Source: Thiomicrorhabdus sp. (GTDB lineage: Bacteria > Pseudomonadota > Gammaproteobacteria > Thiomicrospirales > Thiomicrospiraceae). Taken from it: 64,000 bases of DNA. A program made the position numbers and the translations under genes. The stretch covers positions 124,001 to 188,000 of the forward strand of contig NZ_OY782566.1 in assembly GCF_963677875.1 (NCBI RefSeq). The letters run 5' to 3'. Under the pieces are notes generated by a model. It saw only the letters and a list, made by a program, of their open reading frames with translations. It was not told the DNA's origin and ran no database searches. Below, in pieces: positions 9,651-18,515 of the stretch (positions within the stretch are counted from its first letter, which is position 1; the number at the start of each line of letters is the position of its first letter).

Positions 9651-9718
9651 TGCTTTTTCTCCGCATCCTCGATTGTTTTGTGCTTCGGATCAAAACCGTT
9701 CTTAACGCCGCCTTTCAT
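9647..9718 (-). CDS. Possible 23-residue ORF translationally coupled to the GyrI-like gene
   Basis: A short lysine-rich frame (starts MKGGVKNGF, ends DAEKKQ) stops in an ATGA overlap with the start of the 9204-9650 gene. It stays open upstream for some 15 codons without an ATG. It may be a leader peptide, the tail of an eroded gene, or chance. I recognise no family. Confidence 0.25.
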   Translation of the reverse strand: MKGGVKNGFDPKHKTIEDAEKKQ

Positions 9719-9807
9719 CAACCGTCTTGCCTGGACCCGAAATTGCCCCACCACCAGAACACTTTAACCGACACCTGTTGCAATCTGTTTTCATTCAAAT
9801 GACAATC

Positions 9808-10278
9808 TTATGCCTGTTTGATGTCAGCATAGTTTCCACCAAGCAGTTTCAGCAACTCGTCGGGATTCAATTCAATGCCCACCCCCCGTCTGCCGCCGCT
9901 GACAAAAATGCTGTCGTATTCTCTGGCTGAAGAATCCAGAACCGTTTTCAAACGTTTCTTCTGACCAAGTGGGCTGACGCCTCCCAACACATAACCGGTT
10001 GAGCGTTCAACCAGTTCCGGAGCAGCCATCTCCGCTTTTTTCGCCCCGGTCGCTTTGGCAATCGACTTCAGATTCAACTTACCGGAAACCGGAACGATTC
10101 CCACCGCCAGGCTACCGTTGTTCAGGGAAACAACCAGCGTTTTGAAAACCTGACCTTCGGGAATACCAAGCTTCTGGGATGCTTCTAAACCAAAAGATTC
10201 ACAGCCCACCTCGTGCTGATACTCATGCACTTTGTGGGCAATTTTTTTCGTTTTAAGCAACACGATGGCTGGCGTCAT
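9808..10278 (-). CDS. ybaK: Cys-tRNA(Pro)/Cys-tRNA(Cys) deacylase YbaK
   Basis: This 156-residue YbaK/EbsC-family editing enzyme hydrolyses mischarged Cys-tRNA(Pro). The conserved lysine is in QVFKTLVV, and the family motifs KATGAKKAEMA, GYVLGGVSPLGQKK and FVSGGRRGVGIEL are all present. It is full length and apparently monocistronic. Confidence 0.93.
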   Translation of the reverse strand: MTPAIVLLKTKKIAHKVHEYQHEVGCESFGLEASQKLGIPEGQVFKTLVVSLNNGSLAVGIVPVSGKLNLKSIAKATGAKKAEMAAPELVERSTGYVLGGVSPLGQKKRLKTVLDSSAREYDSIFVSGGRRGVGIELNPDELLKLLGGNYADIKQA

Positions 10279-10337
10279 AAACTATTTTCCTATCGCACCC
10301 ATTCATTTGACCACGCTGAAGAGGCGGTAAAATGAAT

Positions 10338-10898
10338 CTAAAATTCGTTCTGAATCGATTTATAGCCGCTGACCAGCTGGTTATTGGCTTGAACCACTGA
10401 CTCGGAAAACTCCGATAACTTAGCCGTCTTTTTCGGCAAAGTGCTTAAATCGGTATCACAATCGATATGCGCCGTTGAGGGTACGTAAAAACCTTTCGGC
10501 AGATCACAACCATCAACCACTGAATTATGCCGTACGACGACTTCATCCGCCACGTTGCAATTAAACAGGACACTGTTGAATCCGATGAAAACACCATTGC
10601 CGACCTGACAAGGGCCGTGGATAATGGAGCGATGCGCGATTGAAGTCCTCTCTCCGATCGTTACCGCCGCACCGGCTTTGGAATGAATGACCACACCGTC
10701 CTGAATATTCGAATGTGCGCCTATGACAATCGGCTGCATCTGCAGATTATCATCCACTTCGTCGGCACGAATCACCGCATAAGGGCCGATAAAAACATTT
10801 TCTTCAACAATAATCTTCCCACATAAAATCGCCGTCGGGTCAACAAATGCGGAAGGGTGAATTTGTGGCAAATCGCCGCTTGGGTTATGTCGAATCAT
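10338..10898 (-). CDS. Gamma-class carbonic anhydrase-like protein (left-handed beta helix)
   Basis: The protein has 186 residues of hexapeptide repeats forming a left-handed beta helix. The zinc-ligand histidines of gamma carbonic anhydrases are in place: VVIH, TSIAH and IIHG, spaced as in CcmM/Cam. It may therefore be an active enzyme interconverting CO2 and bicarbonate rather than a degenerate YrdA/PaaY homologue. The frame is open to 11171, but the upstream part is cysteine- and arginine-rich and unlike the family. ATG 10898 has AGGA eight bases before it and starts MIRHNPSGDLPQIHPSAF. Confidence 0.82.
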   Translation of the reverse strand: MIRHNPSGDLPQIHPSAFVDPTAILCGKIIVEENVFIGPYAVIRADEVDDNLQMQPIVIGAHSNIQDGVVIHSKAGAAVTIGERTSIAHRSIIHGPCQVGNGVFIGFNSVLFNCNVADEVVVRHNSVVDGCDLPKGFYVPSTAHIDCDTDLSTLPKKTAKLSEFSESVVQANNQLVSGYKSIQNEF

Positions 10899-11238
10899 TT
10901 TAAAAATCCTGCTTTTCAATCCATGATAAAAAAAGTTTGTCGATGAAAACTGCGATTCCTCACGGAGGCTTTTACCACCATGTCTTTGCACTTGACAGGC
11001 TCTCTGCAACAATTCAATCGCCCTGCACTCTTCCCTCGAAAAAAGAGCAAAACACAGCTCACGCTCCCGAAGATGACCGAAATCAGTAGAAGCACCTGAG
11101 GAAATGCAGAATAAACTCCGGAATAAAGGCTGAACCAGAACCCCGAAACAACAACTGTTACATTGTAACACTAATAACCATATCGAAACCCCGGATCACA
11201 ATGCAGGGAAGAGACTCCAAAGAAAAGAAAACGCGGTT
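10899..11238. other. 340-base intergenic region with one inverted repeat
   Basis: I see no convincing gene between the carbonic anhydrase-like gene and the TPR gene. The only structure noted is TGTTAC-ATT-GTAACA at 11156-11170, a 15-base inverted repeat that could be an operator. Confidence 0.4.
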
Positions 11239-12426
11239 TTAATTGGCCAGCTTTGCCAACCAGTAATCCGCCTCTTTACGCAAAGCGGGAACTTTTCCGG
11301 CGCTGGTCAGAGAGGTTCGGGCAAGCTTGAATTGACCGTCATAATAGGCGGTAATTCCCAGAAACAGCTTCGTTCGCGCCCGATCCTTCAAGCCACCTTT
11401 ACTCAACGCACGACGAAAAGCCCCAACGGCTTCTTTCCATTGACCGTTTTCCATGTGCAGACGTCCGATCAGCAGATCGTCGCGGCCTTTTTTAGACAAG
11501 GCTGCCGCTTTCGTTAAGGTCTCAAGCGCTTTTTTCCGCTCCCGCGCATTCAGCCACAGCTGGCCAAGGAGTTGAAGATTTTTATAAGACGCGGAAAAAC
11601 GTCCTTCATCAATGGATTTCTGCATAAGTTCGGCTGCCTTGAAGGGAATTCCTCTGTAATCAAAAAGCTGCACCATCCGCATCACATCTTCGCTCTTCAG
11701 ACGATGATGGTTATAGGCCAGAACCAAAGCCGCCAGAGCCTTGTCCTCCTTATCCCGCTGCAGATAGATTCCGACCAGGTATTCCCACCACAAAAGCGTT
11801 TTCGGTTGGCGTTCGATCAAAGAGCGTAAAAGCCCCTCCGCCTTGGCATAGTTTTTACTTTGCATATAAGAAGCCAACAGCAATTTCTGCCAATCGACGG
11901 GAGGCGACTTTTCCGACTTGATTGCCGCTTCAAACCGGCTGGCCGCGTTCCTATATTGATCAAGATGATAATAACTGTAACCGATCAGAAAAAGCCCTTT
12001 TCCAACCTTGCCGGATGACTCGTTTTCAACCCACAAGCCGGCATAGCGAATGGTTTCTGAATAATCATCCTGCTGAAACGCCAGCTGGGCAAGTAACCAG
12101 TGCAATCCGTGAACCGCTTCGGGCGGCAGTTCGCCGCTGTTCAGTGCGGAACGTCCAAAAGCGCGAGCCTTTGAATAGTTATCCGTTTTCAAATACGCAT
12201 AGGCCAGCTGCTGTTCAACAATCGCTTTGGCATAAGGCTCCTTGTCGATTTCACCCAACAGTGCCTTTAAACTGGAAATCGCCTGACGGTTTTCCCCCGA
12301 TTTAGACAACGCCATTGCATTTTGCAAATGTTCGTAGACAGAGGGGGAAAGCCCTTTTTCACCAGCAACGGCATGCACAGCGGAGAAATAGGCAGCAATG
12401 ATTAATAACTTTACAAGCTTCTTCAC
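11239..12426 (-). CDS. Exported TPR-repeat protein of the TonB2 cluster
   Basis: This 395-residue protein has a signal peptide (MKKLVKLLIIAAYFSAVHAVAG) followed by helical TPR repeats over nearly all its length. It is presumably periplasmic and is the last gene of the DUF3450-TtpC-ExbB-ExbD-TonB-TPR operon, starting four bases after tonB. A TPR protein in this position is common in Vibrio-like TonB2 clusters, where it is thought to assist TonB-dependent uptake. Its exact role is not known to me. Confidence 0.82.
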   Translation of the reverse strand: MKKLVKLLIIAAYFSAVHAVAGEKGLSPSVYEHLQNAMALSKSGENRQAISSLKALLGEIDKEPYAKAIVEQQLAYAYLKTDNYSKARAFGRSALNSGELPPEAVHGLHWLLAQLAFQQDDYSETIRYAGLWVENESSGKVGKGLFLIGYSYYHLDQYRNAASRFEAAIKSEKSPPVDWQKLLLASYMQSKNYAKAEGLLRSLIERQPKTLLWWEYLVGIYLQRDKEDKALAALVLAYNHHRLKSEDVMRMVQLFDYRGIPFKAAELMQKSIDEGRFSASYKNLQLLGQLWLNARERKKALETLTKAAALSKKGRDDLLIGRLHMENGQWKEAVGAFRRALSKGGLKDRARTKLFLGITAYYDGQFKLARTSLTSAGKVPALRKEADYWLAKLAN

Positions 12427-12430
12427 GTTC

Positions 12431-13105
12431 TTACTTCTTCAAGGAGAAAACCACTTTCTGGCGCACTCGAACCGGCACCGCCCGACCATTACGCTTGCGA
12501 GGTTGAAATTTCCATTTTTGCACTGCGCGCAACACCGAATTGTCAAAAGCCCCTTGAGGATGTGACTCCACGATTTTCGGATCTTCAACCAGTCCCAAAG
12601 CCGTAACGGTAAATTCGACGACCACTTCGCCCTCGATCCTGCGCCTCTTCAATTTTCGCGGATACCGGGGAAAAGAACGGTTAATCGCCATCATATCCTG
12701 ACCCATAACCAGTTCGAGACCACCGGAATACTCAAGCCCCTCCGAAGCGTATTCGGTTAAAACCGGCCCAAGATAAGGGCCGTCAACCTGCAGGTTGGTC
12801 GATATTTCCGAAAGCTTTAAAGCGGATACCGGCAGAGGCAACGGCTGCGGATTGGATTTTGCAGCCTGTTTCATGCGAGTAACGGTCTGCATCGGTTGCA
12901 GATTCTCTTTTGGCGGCTCAGGAGGAAGCCTGCGTCGCGTTTCAACCGGTTGTTCCAAGGCATCAGGCGAACGGATAAAATCGATGATTTCCGCATGCAT
13001 CTTCTGATCCAGATCGATCTTACGTCCGACCGTCATCTGCTGCATCAACCCGAATAAAATCGCATTGATTACCAGTGCAACCGCAATCGGCAGCAACAGC
13101 TTCAT
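12431..13105 (-). CDS. tonB: TonB2-type energy transducer
   Basis: This 224-residue protein has an N-terminal membrane anchor, a short proline-rich stretch (RRRLPPEPPKENLQP) and a C-terminal TonB domain with RYPRKLKRRRIEGEVVVEFTVT and VLRAVQKWKFQPRKRNG. It would transmit proton-motive energy from the ExbB/ExbD complex to outer-membrane receptors. It overlaps exbD by four bases (ATGA). The short spacer is typical of the TonB2 class, which works with TtpC. Confidence 0.9.
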   Translation of the reverse strand: MKLLLPIAVALVINAILFGLMQQMTVGRKIDLDQKMHAEIIDFIRSPDALEQPVETRRRLPPEPPKENLQPMQTVTRMKQAAKSNPQPLPLPVSALKLSEISTNLQVDGPYLGPVLTEYASEGLEYSGGLELVMGQDMMAINRSFPRYPRKLKRRRIEGEVVVEFTVTALGLVEDPKIVESHPQGAFDNSVLRAVQKWKFQPRKRNGRAVPVRVRQKVVFSLKK

Positions 13106-13506
13106 TGCTTCTCCGTCGCCGCTACGGCAACTTTGGCAATGCCCGCCAACCGCGCCTGATCAACAACCTGCATCACGATGCCGGTTTGCGAATGAGTATC
13201 CGCCAGCACCACAGCGGTCCCTTCCGGAGATTCCGCATGCAAACGCTCGATGTGGCCGCGTAAAGCACGAAGATCAACCTGCTGCTTATCGATCCAGATT
13301 TCCCCTTCGCGGGTAACCGCAATCAGGATATTCGCCTGTTCCTGGGTTTCCGTACTTTTGGCGTTGGGGCGTTGAATTTCGATCCCAGTCTCCTTAACGA
13401 AAGAGGTATTGACGACAAAGAACACCAACAGAATAAAAACCATATCAATCAAAGGGGTAATGTTCAGCCCGACGGCGGATTCGGAATGTTTTGATACACG
13501 ATTCAT
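13102..13506 (-). CDS. exbD: ExbD/TolR-family biopolymer transporter
   Basis: This 134-residue protein has a single N-terminal membrane helix carrying the essential aspartate (NITPLIDMVFILLVFF) and a periplasmic domain with LRALRGHIERL and VVLADTHSQTGIVMQVVDQ. It partners the ExbB gene upstream in using the proton gradient to energise TonB. It overlaps tonB downstream by four bases. After correcting the exbB frame, exbB would also end in a four-base overlap with its start. Confidence 0.92.
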   Translation of the reverse strand: MNRVSKHSESAVGLNITPLIDMVFILLVFFVVNTSFVKETGIEIQRPNAKSTETQEQANILIAVTREGEIWIDKQQVDLRALRGHIERLHAESPEGTAVVLADTHSQTGIVMQVVDQARLAGIAKVAVAATEKQ

Positions 13507-14086
13507 GCTAAAGGCCGCTCCTTTTCAGATCGAACCGCCGACGGCGCGGAAACGTCCGTAACCTGCTCGATATTGCAAGCCTTCAAACGGCTCTGAAAGG
13601 CCTGCGCTTCACGGCCATTCATCGATTTCAGATTGACGCTGAAATAAAAACCGGACAATGCCGTCACCAGTCCGCCATGGTCGTAATCAGCGCCTCGGAA
13701 ATACCGGCTGCCATTGCCCGGGCGTTTCCGGCACCAAACAGGGTAATCACGTCAAAGACCTTGATCATTCCCGTTATGGTGCCCAAAAGCCCTAAAAGCG
13801 GCAAAATTTCCACCAGAACCGAAATTAATTTCAGGTGACGTCGAATCGGTGCTTCAAATGCCGTCTGCATACGCGTAAGCAGATAATTCTTCGGGGGATT
13901 GTTACGCCATTTCGTCGTCTCCCACCGCCTCAAGACCTGACGCCGATGCGGCTTCAAATCGAAAAAAAACACTCGATAAGCTTCAAGAATCAAGACCCAC
14001 ATCAGAATCGAAGCCGCCAGAATCGCCCACAGAATCGGGCCTCCGCGCTCGAATAAGATCGTAATGTTATTCAGCCAGTCGATCAT
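13503..14086 (-). pseudogene. exbB: ExbB2-type MotA/TolQ/ExbB proton channel, broken by a one-base deletion
   Basis: The annotatable frame (14086 to 13664) gives 140 residues ending ALITTMADW, cutting the protein inside its third membrane helix. If one G is restored near 13673, the codons read MAGLVTALSGFYFSVN and stay open to a TGA at 13503-13505 that overlaps the exbD start in an ATGA. This gives a normal 194-residue ExbB. The lesion is in a GCGG(G)AC context, so it is either a homopolymer sequencing error or a real mutation. The tight, otherwise intact operon favours an error. The start overlaps the ttpC stop by four bases. Confidence 0.85.
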
Positions 14087-15453
14087 GCCTTTGCCTCCAC
14101 AGCATCACGCGCCTCAAACAGGTTTACGCTTTGCGCTTCAAGCATTTCAATCATCCGCGACGCTTTACCTTGTAAGAAGGTATGTAGCAGCAACAGTGGA
14201 ATCGCGACCGCCAGTCCGAGTTGCGTAGTGATCAAAGCCTGGGAAATTCCGCTCGACATTAACTTCGGATCACCTGTTCCATATAAGGAAATCGACTGGA
14301 AGGTCTCAATCATTCCGGTAACCGTTCCCAACAACCCCAGCAAGGGAGTCACCGCCGCAAACACCGTCAGAGTTGCCAGGCCGAATTTCATTCGCCCGGC
14401 CTCGCTGAGTATGGTTTCTTCCAGACGCAGAGTTAAGGTCTCTTTGCTGCAATCTGCGGCTTGGCGCGCAGCAAGACGCAAACGACCAAGAGGGTTATTT
14501 TTACCGGGCTCCTCCTTTGCAATCTGCACTCGCAATCTGCGCTCAGTCCACCACAACCACAGATATCGATAAATGACAATCAACAGACCGATGGAACCGA
14601 GAACCAGAATCAAATAACCGATAATGCCGCCCTGACGAATACGCTCCCAAATATTTGGAGACTGTACAAGCAGAGAAAGAATACTGCCTTTGGTCGGATC
14701 AACGGCCATCTCATATACTGCGGAATCGTTTGCCTGTTGAAGTTCAAAAGCGAGTTGTTGATCCTGATCGGAAGGCTGTCTGGCCAATTCGACCAGCTGA
14801 GACGTTCCCGGAAGATAGCGTAAAAAATGCCCCTGGCTTGTGACGGTAAAAGCGCCCACACGCATCACTTCCCGTTGCTGCTCTTCTCCCTGGGCCGTAA
14901 TGACCGGCACCTGAAAACGCACAACCTTGCCGCTTTCATTCATCTCTTCAAGCAACAGCAGCCAGATTTTCTTCAACTCGGCAAGAGTCATGTAGTTACT
15001 GTTGCTCTTCATCATCGCCTGTAGAAATTTGCCTCGCTCCGGGAATTCCGCCGTTACCATCGAGCGTGAAACGAGAGACTGCAGCTCGGCGGCATTTTGC
15101 CTGGTGACGGCAAAGACATCGCTCAAGTCACCAGCCTCCTGTTGCAGCTGACGCTCTTTTTCAAGCAGCCGTTTTTCGTTGTTTTCAAACGCCTCGCGCA
15201 ACTGTCGGGCTCGCTGTTGCGCCTGTGCTAACTGCTGCTTGGTTTCGTTCAATTTTTTCTGCTGGTGATTGCGTTCTGCGAGAAAACGCTTTTCTCTTTG
15301 GCGGTTTTTCTGCTTATCCTGAAAGGCGGACTGACGGACCTTTTCGACCAGCTCGTCCAGATTGACAGCTTTTACCGCAGCTTCCTCAGCCATACTTGGC
15401 GTACTCGCAAAAGAAATAAACAACATTGCGGCGATTAAAATTATCGATTTCAT
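14083..15453 (-). CDS. ttpC: TtpC-like MotA/TolQ/ExbB protein with long periplasmic extension
   Basis: This 456-residue protein has a signal peptide, a long charged coiled-coil region (about residues 35-135), a further periplasmic part and a C-terminal ExbB domain with three membrane helices. The signature is LTVFAAVTPLLGLLGTVTGM then ALITTQLGLAVAIP. Vibrio TonB2 systems need such a TtpC protein in addition to ExbB2/ExbD2/TonB2. Start and stop overlap both neighbours by four bases. Confidence 0.88.
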   Translation of the reverse strand: MKSIILIAAMLFISFASTPSMAEEAAVKAVNLDELVEKVRQSAFQDKQKNRQREKRFLAERNHQQKKLNETKQQLAQAQQRARQLREAFENNEKRLLEKERQLQQEAGDLSDVFAVTRQNAAELQSLVSRSMVTAEFPERGKFLQAMMKSNSNYMTLAELKKIWLLLLEEMNESGKVVRFQVPVITAQGEEQQREVMRVGAFTVTSQGHFLRYLPGTSQLVELARQPSDQDQQLAFELQQANDSAVYEMAVDPTKGSILSLLVQSPNIWERIRQGGIIGYLILVLGSIGLLIVIYRYLWLWWTERRLRVQIAKEEPGKNNPLGRLRLAARQAADCSKETLTLRLEETILSEAGRMKFGLATLTVFAAVTPLLGLLGTVTGMIETFQSISLYGTGDPKLMSSGISQALITTQLGLAVAIPLLLLHTFLQGKASRMIEMLEAQSVNLFEARDAVEAKA

Positions 15454-16208
15454 TGCGCATCCTCCGGTGCCGTAAACGGCAAACGGATTAAATCCGGCGG
15501 CAATTGTTTGCGAGCAATCAAAATCCCCTGTTTAATCGCATCCCGATATTGATCATCAAGACGTTGCCAGCTTGTTTGCTGCCGGTTCCAGAAGCCTGCT
15601 TCACTACCGTCCAGAGTCAGGTAGTACAAACCAACGCGCCCCAGACGCAAAAAATCTACGGTGCGCGCTTTATCGGTAACCAGTTCAGACTGATACGTCT
15701 CCAGAGAGTGACCGTATTCCGCCTCGACCCGATAGCCTTCGAGCAGGCGGCGGAACTTCTCGGCCAAAGAAACATCGGCTCGATCCATCAGTTCTTGCAG
15801 CTGCTTAAGGCGCATCTGGCGTTCTTCCTGAAGAAAAGGCGCTCCCAATTGGATAGACTGCCCGAACACTTCCAGCATCTGCATCATAAACGGCACAGTA
15901 TGACGGCGGGTTTGTTCGATCGCCTCCCGCTCGGATTCAAGCCGGGCGATTTCCGCTTCCTGATCTCTCAGCTGACGTGCTAATTGTTCGTTATAAGCCT
16001 GCAAATCATCTAATGAATCCTGCGCACTCAGGTATTCATTTAAAAGCGTTTTGGTTTCATCATCCAGTTTGTCGATGCGCTGCTGCGATTGAGCAGCTGC
16101 TTTTTGCGATGCTTGCTGAGTTTTCATCGCCGAAGAAACTTCCTGGGTCTTGCCCTGCACGGGAAACAGAAGCAGAGTCACCGTAAAAAACAAAATATGA
16201 GCGGTCAT
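15450..16208 (-). CDS. DUF3450 periplasmic coiled-coil protein (first gene of the TonB2 operon)
   Basis: This 252-residue protein has a signal peptide (cleavage near GKTQ) and a long coiled coil from about residue 30 to 100 (LDDLQAYNEQLARQLRDQE). DUF3450 proteins regularly precede ttpC-exbB-exbD-tonB. They may contact TtpC in the periplasm, but no biochemical role is established to my knowledge. GGGAG six bases before ATG 16208 supports the start. A Fur-like box lies about 55 bases upstream. Confidence 0.85.
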   Translation of the reverse strand: MTAHILFFTVTLLLFPVQGKTQEVSSAMKTQQASQKAAAQSQQRIDKLDDETKTLLNEYLSAQDSLDDLQAYNEQLARQLRDQEAEIARLESEREAIEQTRRHTVPFMMQMLEVFGQSIQLGAPFLQEERQMRLKQLQELMDRADVSLAEKFRRLLEGYRVEAEYGHSLETYQSELVTDKARTVDFLRLGRVGLYYLTLDGSEAGFWNRQQTSWQRLDDQYRDAIKQGILIARKQLPPDLIRLPFTAPEDAQ

Positions 16209-16261
16209 AGAGTCTCCCTAAAGATTGCAATCTAGAAAAATGTCGACTATCATTTTTAAAA

Positions 16262-16279
16262 ACGATAATGATTATTAAA
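16262..16279. promoter_or_regulatory. Fur-box-like sequence between the TonB2 operon and sufCB
   Basis: GATAATGATTATTA at 16264-16277 matches the core of the Fur consensus (GATAATGATAATCATTATC) and sits in an AT-rich stretch between the divergent DUF3450 and sufC genes. One site could control both units. The assignment is by pattern only. Confidence 0.65.
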
Positions 16280-16495
16280 AGCAAATAATAACAATAATTA
16301 ATATTTTACAGATAAATAGAATAAGAAAATCGCTTTACATAAGATTTTTTCCGAGAAAACAGGAACAAGTCCTCTGACCGGCAATCTGCATGCAGACGAG
16401 AACCTGGCAGACTTCCCAACCCAGAATCGGGAGACGGGCATGTTTACCCGAACAAATGCTCAATTCACAACACCTGAAAAGTAAAAGGAATCACC

Positions 16496-17227
16496 ATGGA
16501 ACAACCTACCAGTCTCGACATTCGCAATTTGTCGGTAAACATCGGTAAGCAATCGATCCTTCGCAACATAAACCTCACGATAAAGGAAGGCGAATTGCAT
16601 GTACTCTTCGGACCAAACGGCTCAGGAAAGTCTTCGTTACTGGCAACAATCATGGGACTCCCGCCCTATAATGCGGTTTCGGGAAACATTCTCTACTATG
16701 GAAACGACATCAAAAACTGGCCGATCGATCAACGCGCCGTTGAAGGCATTGGCATCACTTACCAAAGACCCCCCGCTCTTGACGGCATCCGCTTAAAAGA
16801 CTTGTACGCCGCTTTAAGCGCCGAAGCAGCTTATACAGCAGAAGCGCAAAATTTAGACTTACGCGAATTCTCCGAGAGGCAAATTAATGTCGGCTTTTCC
16901 GGGGGCGAAATCAAGCGCTGGGAAATCCTTAAACTGTTTTTGCAAGATTCCTCTCTTCTGCTGTTTGACGAGCCGGAAAGCGGTGTTGATCTGGAACACA
17001 TCTCGGCTGTCGGCAAAGCGATAAACCGTTTCATGACTACCCCAAAAAACGATAAACCGCGTTCCGCCCTGATCATCACTCATACAGGCCTTATTCTCAA
17101 CTATATCAAAGCCGTCAAGGGCCATCTGATGATTGATGGGGAAATACGCTATTCCAGAGCCCCTGACACCCTGTTCGACAGCATCAAACTTAACGGTTAT
17201 GGAACATATCAGAATTCCACCATCTAA
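16496..17227 (+). CDS. sufC: SufC-like ABC ATPase for Fe-S cluster assembly
   Basis: This 243-residue ABC-type ATPase has Walker A FGPNGSGKSS, signature FSGGEIKRWEIL, Walker B LLLFDEPESGVDL and an H-loop IITHTG. The GFSGGE(I)KR signature and ESGVD are SufC hallmarks. SufC drives conformational change in the SufB scaffold. Here only sufB follows (11 bases away); sufA, sufD, sufS and sufE are absent. A GGA ribosome-binding site precedes ATG 16496. Confidence 0.87.
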   Translation: MEQPTSLDIRNLSVNIGKQSILRNINLTIKEGELHVLFGPNGSGKSSLLATIMGLPPYNAVSGNILYYGNDIKNWPIDQRAVEGIGITYQRPPALDGIRLKDLYAALSAEAAYTAEAQNLDLREFSERQINVGFSGGEIKRWEILKLFLQDSSLLLFDEPESGVDLEHISAVGKAINRFMTTPKNDKPRSALIITHTGLILNYIKAVKGHLMIDGEIRYSRAPDTLFDSIKLNGYGTYQNSTI

Positions 17228-17238
17228 AGGAGTAACAC

Positions 17239-18351
17239 ATGAAAACACCTGACACCTACCCAATTTCAGCCAATGAAGAAGAACTTTTAAGTGAAGTGGG
17301 CTACCAACCAGATAACCAAAGAGCGGGAACCAGCGTGATCGTTGATCACGACGTAAAATACTCTCAAACCAATACCGAATTGGTTGAAGTAATGCCTCTC
17401 CAACAAGCCCTGGAAAAATACGACTGGGTTCAAGACCTGGTGTTCGGCCTTATCGATCCCGAAGAAAACGATCATATCAGACAAGCAGCTGAAACGGTTC
17501 ACGACCCTGTCGGCCACTTTATCTGGGTTAAGGAGGGCGCTGACGTTAAACTGCCGATCCAGAAATTTTCTCTTTTGGAAGTTCCGCAAAGACGTCAGTT
17601 TAATCACGATATCACCGTGATCGAAAAAGGTGCCAAAGTAGAAATCATTGCAGGCTCTGCTGTCCCTAAAACAGTTCGCGCAGGGCACCATATTTCAATT
17701 TCCGAAACCTACATTCACGAAGAAGCAGAATGCCGTTTTATCACCATCGAACACTGGGGGGAAGGAATGGAAGTCAACGGTTACTCACGCACTAAAATGG
17801 AAAAGAATGCAAGATGTACCAGCAAGAAAGTTATGATTAATCCGATCAAACAACATTATTCACAAAGCAAAAGTTATCTCCAGGAAGGCGCCAGCAGCCG
17901 CGACGAAAGTATTATTTTCTCGCCTATGAACTCGCACTACGAAATGGAAAGCGAGTGTTATCTGCAGGGAAAAGGGGCCGAATCGGAAAGCTTGGCGCGT
18001 ATGGTTTCTGCCGGTGGCAACATCGTAAACAAAGCCCTTCTGATCGGCGAATCGGCAGAAAGCAAAGGGTTTATCGGCTGCGACGGATTAAAACTGTCGG
18101 ATAACGGAGAAATTCTCTCGATCCCTGGCCTGTTAGCCAAAGATGCTAAAGCCCAACTCTCTCACGAAGCATCGATCGGCATGGTCAGTGCAGAAAAAAT
18201 AGCCTATCTGATGGCAACCGGAATGAATGAAGATGCGGCGAGAAGCCTCTTGATTCAAGGCTTTTTAAATCTAAAAGAAGAACATATGCCAAACTCAGTA
18301 CGTGATTCCGTCACAAGAATGGTCGATATCGCTAAATCAGGCGCCATGTAA
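17239..18351 (+). CDS. sufB: SufB/SufD-like Fe-S scaffold protein (minimal SufCB type)
   Basis: This 370-residue SufB/D-family beta-helix protein is shorter than E. coli SufB (about 495 residues). The SufC-contact and core region is recognisable: LSHEASIGMVSAEKIAYLMATGM resembles the SufB HEAT(I) motif with its conserved Glu. The GFIGCDGLKLSDN segment supplies a cysteine in the region where SufB carries its acceptor cysteine. It forms a two-gene unit with sufC, like the compact SufBC/SmsCB pairs of archaea and some anaerobes. Cluster chemistry is inferred from the family. Confidence 0.8.
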   Translation: MKTPDTYPISANEEELLSEVGYQPDNQRAGTSVIVDHDVKYSQTNTELVEVMPLQQALEKYDWVQDLVFGLIDPEENDHIRQAAETVHDPVGHFIWVKEGADVKLPIQKFSLLEVPQRRQFNHDITVIEKGAKVEIIAGSAVPKTVRAGHHISISETYIHEEAECRFITIEHWGEGMEVNGYSRTKMEKNARCTSKKVMINPIKQHYSQSKSYLQEGASSRDESIIFSPMNSHYEMESECYLQGKGAESESLARMVSAGGNIVNKALLIGESAESKGFIGCDGLKLSDNGEILSIPGLLAKDAKAQLSHEASIGMVSAEKIAYLMATGMNEDAARSLLIQGFLNLKEEHMPNSVRDSVTRMVDIAKSGAM

Positions 18352-18410
18352 ACCCTTTTGCACTAAAAACCCAAAGGCACCGTAAAACTCATCATTTTTC
18401 TGTCAATCCA

Positions 18411-18432
18411 TCCCCCGGCGATAACCGGGGGA
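18411..18432. other. GC-rich hairpin downstream of sufB
   Basis: Perfect eight-base stem TCCCCCGG/CCGGGGGA with a six-base loop and no T-run on either strand. It may be a transcript-end or RNA-stability structure between two convergent genes. It is not a classical terminator. Confidence 0.5.
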
Positions 18433-18515
18433 GAAGATGACATTGCGATACTCTTCGGGTCAAAGTTAATCACATAGAAAAAGAGCAGGCATTCTCCTCA
18501 AATAGACGTCGAGAT

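Noticed and set aside
10899..11171. 91-residue N-terminal extension of the carbonic anhydrase-like protein
   Set aside because: Not similar to the family; the ATG at 10898 has a good ribosome-binding site and matches the usual start.
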